Part shown: positions 21,302 through 32,051 of the stretch, piece after piece
How positions within the stretch are numbered: position 1 is the first letter of the stretch
How the letters are laid out: each line of letters starts with the position of its first letter
Assembly: GCA_030737835.1 (NCBI GenBank)
Contig: JAUJYN010000069.1
Coordinates: 275,576 to 339,575, forward strand
Direction of reading: 5' to 3'
Source: Acorus gramineus
Lineage: Eukaryota > Streptophyta > Magnoliopsida > Acorales > Acoraceae
Length of the DNA stretch: 64,000 nt
The notes under the pieces: generated by a model
Database searches by the model: none
The model's input: only the letters and a program-made list of their open reading frames with translations
What the model was told of the DNA's origin: nothing
Position numbers and translations under genes: made by a program

Positions 21302-23548
21302 TGATGCAGCGTACGAATACGCTTTTCTGCTAATTCGATCGAAGATACAAATTCGCATGCTCCAGCGACGCTGTTGATTCTTCAAGTAAAATGCCAGTGA
21401 CGTTGGGCTTCAAAGATATGTTGATTTCTTTTGAAATACCAGATAATTGGAAATTATATGTAGTTGTTGATCCTCCTAGGATAAAAAAATACAATAGAGA
21501 AAATAAACAAATTTTAATAATCGATAATCTGAATAATCAATTGGTTTACAGGCCTATTTATAGACTAGCGAATCCTTAACAAATTAGGATTTCAACTAAT
21601 TATCTAAATCTGTAAACTATGATCCTAATAGATTAACTAAATCTCTGCAAAATAACAAACACATCTTTATTTAATCTTAACTAATATTCAAATTTGAATT
21701 TAAATTCAAAATTCAAATTCAAAATCTAACTAAAAATAAAAAAATCCATATCTGAATGATATCTGAATATTGACTAATTCTAATTATCCAGAAAAGATAT
21801 GATAAATCTAACAAATAAAATCATCCAGAATCCTCCATATGGTGGTCCTCAACATTGATTGAATGGTCCATGATCGTGCTGCATCATTCTCTCCCTCTTC
21901 AGAAAAACTCATCTTCGAGTTCGGTTGAAGAAGTTGTGATGAAGTCCAAGCAATTGATGACGCGATTCACTGACTTTTATGCAACTAGGGCCCACCTCGA
22001 ATGTCTATGGCCAACGCTTCTTGTTCGATTTTGTTGTAGGTAATCGAGGAGTTGTAACCATGATTTCGGAAGAGAATGAATCCTCAAAATGATGGTCGCA
22101 CATGTGAAATGCTTCTTGTGTGAATTGAACGGAGTCAAATATTTGAGTGGATTTCTTGGGTTCGGACTCCTCCATCTCTTCATTGAAGATCGGTGGAATA
22201 TATGTTTCTTCAATTTCTTCATCAAAGATTGGTGTAAGGTTCGTCTCTTCAATCTCCTCATCAAATATAGGTGGAAGGTTCGGCACTTCAATCTCTTCAT
22301 CGAATATAAGTGGAAGGTTTGGCATTTCAATATCTTCATCGAAGATGGGTGGAAGGTTCGCCTCTTGAATCTCTTCATCGAAGATATGCGGAAGGTTTGC
22401 CTCTTCAAATAGATTGTCGAAATCACCATCAATAGGCTCCTCCACAAATTGTGGAGTTGTTGGTTGTTCTTGATATCGGATAAGCGCCATTATATTCTCC
22501 ATTTGATTAGTTAACGCATCAAGTCCCATGTCCATTTGATGAATGACTTGTTGTTCTATGTCATGGATGTACGGCTCTCCAATGGGAACCTCACGTGGAA
22601 CCGAACGTCTTCTTAATGACATTTTTTTTATCTCTCTCTCTCTCTTCTTTCTTTTTTTTGTTGGACTGGAATGAAAAGAATGATATGTGGGGTTGGGTAT
22701 TATGGAATGAAAACTTGGGTGTGAGGGTTTAAATGAAATTTTTCCCCTTTTTTTTTTAATTTGAAAAAGTGATGTAATCTGTTGGGGGAGGAGGTTGTAT
22801 GGGTTGGCTGATTGATTTTTTTTTTTTTTTTTTTTCTTGTGTGTTTGGGTTGTACGGATGGGATGGAATATGATAATTTTTTTTTTGATAAATTGGTTGG
22901 ATCACGGATTACCTCAACGAATCGATGAGGCTTTGATATCAACTGATGCAGCGTACGAATACGCTCTTCTACTAATTCAATCGAAGATACGAATTTAGAT
23001 GCTCCAGCGACGCTGTTGATTATTCAAGCAAAATGCCAAGGACGTTGGGCTTCAAAGATCTATTAATTTCTTTTGAAATACTAGATAACTAAAAATTATA
23101 TGTAGTTGTTGATCCTCCTAGGATAACAAAATACAATAGAGAAAATAAATAAATTTTAATAATCAATAATCTCAATAATCAATTGGTTTACAGGCCTATT
23201 TATAGACTAGAGAATTCTTAACAAATTAGGATCTTAACTAATTATCTAAATCTGTAAACTATGATCCTAACAGATTAACTAAATCTGCAAAATAACAAAC
23301 ACATCTTTATTTAATCCTAACTAATATTCAAATTTGAATTTAAATTCAAAATTCAAATTCAAATCCTAACTAAAAATAAAAAAAATCATATCTGAATGAT
23401 ATTTGAATATTAACTAATCCTAATTATCCAGAAAAGATATGATAAATTTAACAAATAAAACTAAAACACTAATAGGTATAAATCATCCAGAATCCTCCAT
23501 ATGGTGGTCCTCAACATTGATTGAATGGTCCATGATCGTGCTGCATCA
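21302..23548 (-). mobile_element. Nested non-autonomous Gypsy-like element
   Basis: TSD CATAG lies at 21297-21301 and 23549-23553. LTRs are 21302-21886 and 22944-23548 (TGATGCAGCG...GCTGCATCA). A polypurine tract adjoins the left LTR and a TTGATATCAAAGC primer-binding site adjoins the right one, so the element reads on the minus strand. The right LTR has about 20 bp not present in the left one. The interior is about 1.06 kb with one open frame and no pol. Next to the polypurine tract there is a motif shared with the element at 18526-20831, suggesting a related autonomous helper. Confidence 0.9.
22005..22622 (-). CDS. Single ORF of the nested Gypsy-like element, acidic 13-residue repeats
   Basis: The frame is about 205 codons, starting MSLRRRSVPRE after a leader. 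Residues about 70-150 consist of six consecutive 13-aa repeats of the form x-N-L-P-P-I-F-D-E-E-I-E-x. The N-terminal part could be a degenerate gag start; no capsid signature or zinc knuckle is visible. The frame is uninterrupted although the element has no pol. I do not recognise the repeat family, and it may simply be expanded DNA repeats within a dead gag. Confidence 0.6.
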   Translation of the reverse strand: MSLRRRSVPREVPIGEPYIHDIEQQVIHQMDMGLDALTNQMENIMALIRYQEQPTTPQFVEEPIDGDFDNLFEEANLPHIFDEEIQEANLPPIFDEDIEMPNLPLIFDEEIEVPNLPPIFDEEIEETNLTPIFDEEIEETYIPPIFNEEMEESEPKKSTQIFDSVQFTQEAFHMCDHHFEDSFSSEIMVTTPRLPTTKSNKKRWP

Positions 23549-23970
23549 CATAGGAATGAGATAAGTCAACATAGAAATTTTTGATCTTTATGAGACTTGT
23601 CCCCTCCCTTGGCCTATATAAACTCTCAAAGTTGAATGGGAATGCAAGTAAAATTTGATTAAAAAATATTATCTACAAAGTGAACCTAAGTAGATTCTTT
23701 TGAGTGCAAACTCTCTCTTATTTTTTTTCTTGTAATCTAATTGTGAACAATTTGAGAGTGGCGAGAGTTTCTCTTATCGTCTTTTGTTGATCGACGATCC
23801 GTAGGAGGTGGAGAGTACTCTCTTATCCTCTACGTTCAATTGGGTCAATCCGATTGGAGTGACGAGATTATCTTCTTATAAGGTCACGTCTCCTCTTTTA
23901 AGAAGGTGTTCCCTTATCACATCCATTCCAACAACAATAACAACAACAACTACTACTCATCAAAACAACA

Positions 23971-24887
23971 ATGGTTCTCCACAAAGTCTCCCCACTCCTA
24001 AAGTCCAAATCGAACCCCCCCTTCTTCTTCCCCAAAGGTGTCTCCATCGGCCCGTACCACCACGGCAAAGCTCACCTCGCCGCCATGGAGCCCCTTAAGA
24101 AATTGATCTCCAACAGGTACGGCGCCGAGGCCCTCGAGAGGGTCTGTGGTGTGGCCGAGAGCGTGCGCAAATGTACGAGATCGATCATCCGCGCATCAAA
24201 ATGGACCCCAACAAGTTCACGGACATGCTGTTCCTCAACGCGTGCTTCATCGTTCACTTCATTTCCAGCTACCACAACCTCTAGATCTGCACCTTGTCGG
24301 GGGCGTCTGTCATGGAACAGAACCACCAAGTATAAATGGAATATCTGGATCCTGTGTGTGAAGAACAGAGCATCCATGTGCAATGAGAGAATGACACGCA
24401 TGTGATAAAAATTTCCTTGAGTCGGATTGAATGACCTGAACCCGGTGTGTCAACATAAATGGATTCTAGGAGTTCGAATCCAGTCAATGTTGGTTCCATC
24501 ATAATTTTTTCATGGAATGGGACCGATACACACATTCCTTTGAGGGTATAAGATATATCATGAATGTTTCACTTTGTTGAATTTATTATTTAATTTGATT
24601 TAGAAATTGCAGTGAATTAAGTTTAATTCAATGGAAAATCTCTTTTAGTTAAGTGTAAAAGTTATTTAGTTTAATTAATTTAATGCTATAAAAATAAAGT
24701 CCATCTTGGTATGGTCATGATTAGTTTGACTAATCTTTAGTTAGTTAATTTGATTCATGGGTTGTGAAGAGTGTTGATAATTAATTTCACTTCATGTCCT
24801 GCATGCGTCAACCAGAACTCCACCCAGGTTTCCACCACCACGGGCCAAGCTACCTCTCCGGAGTGCTTGGTCGATCTGCACCTCCAG
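23971..24887 (+). pseudogene. DUF247 copy C: exons 1-2 only, truncated
   Basis: Exon 1 (from ATG 23971) has the KVSPLL...VSIGPYHHGKAHLAAMEPLKK block, then a 1-bp deletion near 24173 that puts the rest out of frame. The former frame would also meet a TAG near 24284. The donor region (CCA-A|GTATAA near 24330) and the 72-nt linker exon 24816-24887 are recognisable. After intron sequence to about 24980 a LINE fragment begins, and no third or fourth exon exists before copy B. With its promoter displaced by 2.9 kb this copy is dead. Confidence 0.9.
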
Positions 24888-25174
24888 GTAGATCCATCTA
24901 GTTGCAAACGATATTGATTGTAGTCAACCAAGTAATGTGACTTGTCTCAGATATTTCTGTTTCTGGTCCTAGGTCAAAACTGGCTTTCACCTAGCCAGTG
25001 TCGAGTGGATGCCAGGAAACGTTAAACTGCATGGTGCCAGCTTTTGAATCGCTGGAACCCAAACCTCCTTTAGCTCCTTACCCTGAAAAAATAGATGGAC
25101 ATTCAAGGAAATCTGCCTCACTATTTCTGACTTGTGTAACTCCTTTGCATGGAAGCAGCGTTGACAACGTTCCT

Positions 25175-25597
25175 TCCAAATGGACCACATAACGGTCACA
25201 AAAACAACCTGCATAATAGATTGCAGGACTCCCACTGAAAAGGACTTATCAACCCACTCCACAAAACCAGCAAATGCACATGCCTGACCCTTTTGACTCC
25301 CATTTTAAACAAGACCGCCTCCCAGATGTATGCCAAAAAGGAACAGTGCATAAAGAGGTGTGCCAAGGATTTTGACCCTGATTTCTTTCTAGTGGGAGTC
25401 CCGCGATCTATTATGCAGGTTGTTTTTGTGACCTTTATGTGGTCCATTTGGACTTATCAAGCCACTCCACAAAAACCAGCAGATGTGCGTGCCTAACCCT
25501 TTTGACTCCCATTTTCAGCGAGACCGTCACCCAGATATATGCCTAAAATGAACAATGCATAAAGAGGTGTGCCAAGGATTCTGACCCTGATTTGTTG
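25175..25597. repeat. Internal duplication with one inverted block in the LINE fragment
   Basis: 25243-25389 is repeated directly at 25451-25597 (about 85-90% identical by eye). Between them, 25391-25452 is an inverted copy of about 25175-25238. This is a complex local rearrangement of the zf-RVT region. Confidence 0.8.
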
Positions 25598-27483
25598 TTA
25601 GGTCTCATGTTATTTTAGTAATAATTTATATAGAAATAGGGCGTTTTATATGAGTATTACCGTAGAAGATACAATATTATAGGTGTATAATTTGTTTGAA
25701 GCCTTTAGATTCATTGTGGTCCTTTCATCCCATGATCTTTTATACCTATTTGTGATCAACCCATGTGTCCCATGTTAAATTCCACCCACTTTACACCCCA
25801 CCCCATCCCTTTGACACATAACCCCTTACACTTACCACCAAGTGACCCACGCCACACACACAAGCCAACAAAACCCACATTTTTCACTCTCTCTCCACAC
25901 ATTCACAAGAAAAGAAGAAGAGAAGGACCTAGGGAGGAGAAACCACCAACACCATTTTTTTCAACTCTTAAGTACTCTCTTTCACTCTTTATTTTCTTTG
26001 ATTTCTCTTAATCCAACTGTTGGATCGTCTCCCACCTTTTATGAAAATTGTTGTGTGCGTCGAGTTCTATCCCCCATGTAAATTTGAGCATCGTCCACCA
26101 TTAGTCACCAAATTCCTTCATCTTACCCTTCCTTTTCGGTTGTAGTTTAGGCAACCGCGGGGCGTAGCATCGCATCCTCTTCCATGTAGCGCATGTCAGA
26201 AGCGGATATTGAACTAAGAGGAGGTGGGTGGACCGATCCTAAACTCATGAGATTATCAATTGTTCTTATTGTTTACCATGTTGAATCCATGTCAAATGAG
26301 TGATTTTTTTTAATGTTGATTTATGCATACATGATTGCAATATGGCTTGACCCCTGTTTCACCATAATTAACCCCCTGTTTGACCTGTTTGACCAGAATA
26401 ACCCCTGTTTTGACCAGATTTGACCCTATTGACCTGTTTGACCAGAATACATCCAGTTTTGACATGTTTGACCAGAATTGACTCTGTTTGACCTGTTTGA
26501 CCTGAATAGCCCATGTTTGAGCAGAATAAACTTGGTTTGACCATGTTTGATCATATTTGATGTAGGTGCCCTGTTTAATGTAGAATTAGCTAAATTGTTT
26601 AATTTGGTTGATTCAGTAGGCTTATATAATTTTGATTGTGCTCACAGACTCCTAAGAGTTCGATAGTGGTTGTGCTACTGTTAGATTGATCGAGACGCGC
26701 GTGATTCATTGCGAGACGTAGTACTCGTCTCAGTGAGTGGATCTAACTTGACATTTTGATAGTATAGTTTTGTGCAAAGTTATGTTTATGGTAGCTGTAA
26801 TATAAATTAAGTTTGCTTGACTTTTGTGGCATCCACAAATAATATTAAGGCATGTTATTATGTTATTTCACAGTATGCTAGCATATAAGTTAAACTTGGA
26901 ATATTTAATTAAAGTTAGGATTTATTATTATTAAGCATGTACTATCTTGAATGCATGACCATGATTGATTATTGTTAACTCCTGCATATTAAGTTATGTT
27001 TTCAGTATGTTTTATGATTCTTTTTTTTTCTATAATCCAGTTAATACATAGCTAAGGATAGGGGGTCTGATCGTATGGGTCGATCCCGTTACCTATTATG
27101 GGTTATCTCATAAGGCCTCGACTGGTGTGTGTCAAGCCTGTTTGGGATAATCTCGATTATGATTCTTCGTGTGAGTTGAGTGCGCACCTACAATTGAGGC
27201 GAGGGTAAACTCTAGGTGTCCTTCACGAGGGAGCGTTTTCGAGGTTCATCGTGGACACCCACGGTATCCGGTAGATGAAATCGGCCACACGTCAGAGTGG
27301 TTGATGACAGAGAGCCTTAGCCAATATTGTGGGTTTGACGACCCTGTTCGCAAAGTGATGATGCCTAAGGCAGGTTCCATTGGTGCGGTTTAGGTTGCAG
27401 TCGGGCTTTGGTGGACTAGGAGAAGTCATTGTGCGACAAGAGAAAATATGAGACGTTTGTATGTAGTGATATTTTAGTCACTA

Positions 27484-27529
<46 letters not shown>

Positions 27530-28164
27530 CGTTGCTAACATGGGATGGATCCCCTGTGGTATGGGACGCAGACGGATCTGTCTTTATGTTAGGGACATAA
27601 TGAGGTAAGTGTGCGTTGACCTCCTGTGATATGGGACACAGGTTGGTCGGCTTGTGCTAAACCATTCATTCATAAAATTATTTATGGATATCGTGAAAAC
27701 TGTACTTTGAGGTGTTTTATAGTTAATTCCATTCACTAGACCTTCACCGGCTTACCCCCCCCCCCATTGTTATGGGTTTTCTTTCAGGTGTTGCGCAGGG
27801 CGGGGGACTGGATCGGTCAATTTGGGATGCTGTCATAGCTTTTTGTGCGCCTCCCGGTGATCTAGTTAGAGCCTGTCAGCTGTTCTATAATTCTTTTTGG
27901 TCAGGTGTTTTGTAGCTTTTGTTGGTATGTATCATGTAATTTTTGTAATTATGACTTATGTTTACACAGGACGGTGATTGTGAATTCTTTTGAGGGCCAA
28001 CTATATCTGCTCCTTGGCCTTATACTGTGTATATGTGTATATACTCTTCTGTTGCTATCTCTTGCCCTTCAGTCCTTTGTTATCCTGTGATTTAATCTGA
28101 TTAAGATATACTCGGTATCATATATTTGTCACTCCTTGGAGACGGCCGCTCTAGGGGTATGACA
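25596..28164. mobile_element. Solo LTR of about 2.57 kb
   Basis: The block begins TGTTAGGTCTC and ends GGGGTATGACA. It is flanked by TTTGT (25591-25595) and TTTGC (28165-28169), a 5-bp duplication with one substitution. Removing the block and one repeat restores continuity of the surrounding LINE zf-RVT reading frame, which fixes the boundaries. There is no coding sequence inside, only an (AT)n tract (27488-27529), a C-run near 27757 and a degenerate TGACC-rich array at 26350-26560. The length suggests a large-LTR Gypsy lineage, but no internal domain is available to prove it. Confidence 0.75.
26350..26560. repeat. Degenerate array of TGTTTGACC(AGAAT) units
   Basis: About ten imperfect units of 15-30 bp built on TGTTTGACCAGAATA lie within the 2.57-kb solo LTR. 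Confidence 0.7.
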
Positions 28165-29169
28165 TTTGCATAGTGGGCATAAAGTGTCCCTCACCAGCCC
28201 TTTGCTTTGTAACAGCTCCAGTGTGGGAGTTTTTCCATGAAGATCAACAAGCTAGGCACAAGCCAAAAATTTGGGAGGTTGGTATTTTTGCCAAACCCAC
28301 TTGGTCCACTTTAATTGGACACCTGAGGATCTAAGGAATTTCCATGCCGTGGTAGCTAGTAGGGAAATATCCGGAGATACTAAGCGACCTAGTCAGTGTA
28401 TCCACTCTTGGTCCCCCACATTCAAGGTTACTAATTTGAGACCACAAAATCCCAACTAGGATTCCACCAATCAGGTTTGGACCAATTACCATGGTGTCTA
28501 AGGGCAGCGACCATGAGGTCAGGGTGGTCCTCCCAGTGCTGAGATGTCACTTCCAGACAGCCACGAGTCCTCCCAAACTGAGACTTTCTCCCCTAAGAAG
28601 ACGAGAAAGCGAATGCAAGGTTGAATCCAATGTCTTAAGGACAGGATCCGAGGCCATATCCAAGAACCGGATGGAGTAGGTCTAACCTTCCAAATATTTT
28701 GCCTAGACAAGTAGTGTTTGGACACCCAATCAATCCAAAGTGATCTTGACCCTGAAGCCACCTCCCAAAAACGTGCTCCAATTGCATCCCGTGACCATTC
28801 CCCGATACGCTTCAGTCCCAATTCTCCCTTCTCCTTTGGAAGACAAACTGCAGACCAGTTTACGTGGATGAGTGCTCATTTCAGGGACGGACCACCCCAT
28901 AAGAAGGCCCAAATAATTTTCTCTAATGCTTTGATGGTAGTTGAGGGCAGAGCAAAAGCGAAGGTCCAATAGAGTTGGAGATTAAATGGAACAGTTTTTG
29001 GCAAGTTCATGCCAACATTGAAGCCATTTCCCTTGCTTGTCTACTAGAGGAAGACAGTGTTTAGAGGGGAGAGCCCCAGTAAACAGGGGCAGACCCAAAT
29101 ACGTGACCGGCAAGGATCCACGAGGGATACCGATCTTCGTAGAGAAGTGAAGGTGAAGTTCTTCACGGC

Positions 29170-30114
29170 CACCGCGTAAGATTGCAGATAACTTCTTACA
29201 CTAAACGAGTTGAATATATAACTTCTTACATTTTATTAACCTCGTAACTCTATGAACTCGTGCAAGCCTCCTCCCCTAAATCATTGTTCTTTTGGTCTCC
29301 AAAGCAACGGGAAGTAATTCTTTTGATAGTGTTATACTATAATTGCCCATGAGACCTTTTTATATTAAAAAAAAATTTGGTAAAGGCTCTCGCTAATTAT
29401 GTTATATCTCATTAAGAAATGTTATTTTAAAAAATAGATTTATACAATTCGTTGAAATATATATATTAATTGATATATATCTTTGAATAAACATGTTTCA
29501 TTCAATTCATTTGTGCATATATATATTTCTTTTCTTTCGCAAAAGTGTTTATTTCATTAGAAGAAATATTAATATTTAAAAAAAAAATTCAAAACATATT
29601 CAAAATTCAAATGATAAAAGTGATTATAGAAATGATTGAATGTAATATTTTTTTAAAGAAAAATTAAAGGTTAGTTTACTTGGTATTTAATTTGATGGAT
29701 GGGTGATACACAAACACACATGCATTATGTATGTGTATCAATTGTATTGCATTGCTGGCCAGCAGCATAAGGAGTTCTTTGTTACGTTTGTCGTTCTAAA
29801 CAATTGGCTACTCATTAGGTTACTAATTAGTTATCTATCATTTCTTTTTTTTTCTTTTCTTTTCCTTTTCCTTTTTCTTTTTTTTTTTCTTTCTATTGGA
29901 AAGAAAAGGGGCACGTTTGTGTATGGGAAACAATTTTTTCCACTTTGCAACTCACACATGTTTCTTTTTGTCTTGGCATTGTCTTAGCATATGGACGAAA
30001 AGTCTCATTCTTGACTTACCATGTGGCTTACAAGCCTACAGCCTTGCTAATGTTTAGAGAGATTTATTTCCTCTCCTGTATATCAAAGTTCGTATAATTG
30101 TTTCACACATATAA
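29170..30114. other. Non-coding stretch between LINE and Pack-MULE-like element
   Basis: The DNA is AT-rich with a pyrimidine-rich tract at 29840-29895. I see no gene or clear element ends. Confidence 0.5.
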
Positions 30115-30663
30115 TTGTTTTATGAGTCATGATACCCAGGTCCCAAAATATAAGTCTCACTCACAAACTTCATGAGGTGTCATCCTATTATTGGTTGACT
30201 TGTTGACTTTTCAAAAAGAGTAAAATGTCAAAATACAAATATGCCATTCATTAAAAATCTTTCTCATTAATCCAAATCCTTTTTTTTTCTCAAATCAGTT
30301 ACTAATTTTATGGATTTCAAAATTTGAATTTTGAAATCCTTACCTAGTAACTGAATTTTCTATTTCAGTTACACCCAAAACTTACTTAAATTACAATAAA
30401 ACTTACCTAAATTATTATTTTTTTGTCAAAATTCAAACGGCTACTCTTTTTTTTTCAAATTATGTATATATTTTTTTAAGAATGTTATTAACTAAACATT
30501 ATAGCATTTAACAAACATCTTTTCAATTTACATAAATAAGATTATCTCTGAAAATAGAAATATATTTCCTAAATATTTACATCATTTACAATTATTTGTT
30601 GTATTTACATAAACATTGTTACATTTAGGTAAATGTAACATTACAGCTACATTTACATAACTA

Positions 30664-31070
30664 TTTTACATTCCATACAATGTTTAAACAATTTTAAAGA
30701 GATACTCTCTTCAATAGTCAGTTACATTTTATGAAAAAAATCAAACACCTTTTTTGTTATGAGTTACATTTAACAAATATTACATGAACTATTTGATTCA
30801 TTTTCATAAAAACTGTTACATTTATATAAATGTAACATAATAGTTACATTTACCTATATGTTTTACATTCCATGCAATGTTTAAACAATTTTAAACCGAT
30901 CCTCTATTCAATAGTCACTTACATTTTATGAAAAATATCAAACACCTTTTTTGTTATGAGTTACATTTAACAAATATTACATGAACTATTTAATTCATTT
31001 TAATGAAAATTGTTACATTTACATAAATGTAACATAACGGTTACATTTACCAAATGTAATTACCAGATGT
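30664..31070. repeat. Tandem repeat, about 197-bp unit
   Basis: Blocks beginning TTTTACATTCCATACAATG recur at 30664, 30861 and (diverged) about 31069. Each unit contains many short TTACATTTA / TAAATGTAA palindromes. It lies inside the Mutator-like element. Confidence 0.8.
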
Positions 31071-31378
31071 TTTACATTCTATACAATATACCTGTAGTTG
31101 ACACATTTATGAATGTAACAAATATAAATTAATACATGCATGCGGTTGACAGTTACATTTACGAATGTAACAAAAACAACACAAATTTGAAAAATGACTA
31201 TTTACATTGTCAACAATGTAGCAGTAGCATCAAACAAACTACCCCCATATAAAATGTAACAATATCAATTGTTACATTTAGATATTGAGACAAAAACAAA
31301 TCAAACTGTGAAAAATGACATTCAATACATAAAAAAAATCGTGTTTAAATTTAAAACAATAAGCAAAATACAACTCGA

Positions 31379-31684
31379 TTACAAATCTAATAATGTCAAA
31401 CTTGATTCAAGAGACATTGAGGTGACATCCAAATCGAAAAAAAAGGGGTTGTTCTGGGCGTCGATCTGCGGCGGAGGCGGTGGGAGAGGCGGCGTCGATC
31501 TACGACGAAGGATTGTGTACGCCGACGGCTTCCAAGAGACCATCTCGAAATCCTCCACCGCCATCGCCGTTGACGGCGGTGGGAGCTGGAGCTTCAGGTG
31601 GGACGGGAGGGTGTTGCGGCGGCGGAGAGCGGGGGGTTTGCCGTTGGCGTCGGATTTTTCTTCGTCGGTGACGATGGAACCCAT
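31379..31684 (-). CDS. Putative captured gene 5' end carried by the Mutator-like element
   Basis: A 101-codon open frame on the minus strand begins MGSIVTDEEKSDANGKPP, is basic and proline-rich (ALRRRNTLPSHLKLQLPPP), and has an MAVEDFEMVSWKPSAYTIL segment before becoming low-complexity near 31520. Upstream on its strand is a CT-repeat leader (31735-31774 as GA on +), like a plant 5' UTR. GC content is far above the rest of the element. The reading frame is uninterrupted, but the C-terminal third looks fused to unrelated sequence. I do not recognise the donor family. It may be transcribed or may be a relic. Confidence 0.5.
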   Translation of the reverse strand: MGSIVTDEEKSDANGKPPALRRRNTLPSHLKLQLPPPSTAMAVEDFEMVSWKPSAYTILRRRSTPPLPPPPPQIDAQNNPFFFDLDVTSMSLESSLTLLDL

Positions 31685-31730
31685 TGAGAGAGAGTTTTTA
31701 TTTTAATTTTATTTGGAAGGTTTTGAAGAG

Positions 31731-31734
<4 letters not shown>

Positions 31735-31774
<40 letters not shown>
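31735..31774. repeat. (GA)n microsatellite
   Basis: A pure GA tract that reads as a CT-rich leader for the minus-strand frame starting at 31684. Confidence 0.9.
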
Positions 31775-31779
<5 letters not shown>

Positions 31780-32051
31780 TTTTAATTTAGGTCGTTGATT
31801 TTTTTATATATATTTTTATTTTTAAAGGGTTTTGGCAATTATTGGGAGAGAATGAAAGAAGGAGATAATCATTAAGGATATAGTAGACAATGCACACTTG
31901 CCATATCATAGGGCCTGATTTAGAGCTTGTGGAGTTGGGGCCTAGGAATCATTATTGTTGTTTTATATATATAACCATAAGTTTCATTTGTCGCAGAGAA
32001 TCAAACTCCGTACAACTGTGTCACACATACGTACAATTGTTTTATATAAAA

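Larger units (their letters stand above)
21049..23919 (+). mobile_element. Solo LTR (about 619 bp) split by a nested Gypsy element
   Basis: TSD CATCC lies at 21044-21048 and 23920-23924. The two LTR halves are 21049-21301 (starting TGATGTAGGAGC) and 23554-23919 (ending CTTATCA). A TATATAAAC motif near 23614 and a transcribed-looking end fit a + orientation LTR. No internal region or second LTR remains, so it arose by LTR-LTR recombination before or after the nested insertion. It lies in the 5' leader of DUF247 copy C. Confidence 0.8.
24981..29160 (-). mobile_element. LINE (non-LTR) fragment interrupted by a solo LTR
   Basis: The minus strand encodes pieces of a plant LINE ORF2. At about 29130-29070 is the RT thumb motif LPVTYLGLPL; at 28821-28519 come LWIDWVSKHYLSRQNIWK and ...VSVWEDSWLSG; at about 28200-28165 and 25595-25300 is the zf-RVT region (LCPLC, then SLAHLFMHCSF, then MWSIWKERCQRCFHAKE). 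All are interrupted by stops. The 5' part, with endonuclease and the RT palm, is missing. It lies in the intron of DUF247 copy C and removed or displaced that gene's 3' half. Confidence 0.85.
30124..31957. mobile_element. Mutator-like element, Pack-MULE-like (copy 1)
   Basis: A perfect 9-bp TSD, TTGTTTTAT, occurs at 30115-30123 and 31958-31966. The termini are imperfect inverted repeats (TGATACCCAGGTCCCA at the left; TGATTCCTAGGCCCCAA read inward from the right). The element is 1834 bp and has no transposase. 30240-31270 is AT-rich with repeats containing TTACATTTA and AAATGTAAC; 31440-31690 is sharply GC-rich and open on the minus strand. A relative with the same ends and different cargo lies at 56701-58147. 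Nine-bp duplications are the hallmark of the Mutator superfamily. Confidence 0.85.

Noticed and set aside
24460-24480. AGTTCGAATCC, a B-box-like motif in intron 1 of copy C
   Set aside because: An isolated motif with no A box; the paralogous intron of copy D lacks it.
31269-31706. Plus-strand 145-codon frame overlapping the Pack-MULE cargo
   Set aside because: The minus-strand frame has the gene-like features (leader, biased composition, start). The plus frame is its shadow and begins in AT-rich element DNA.
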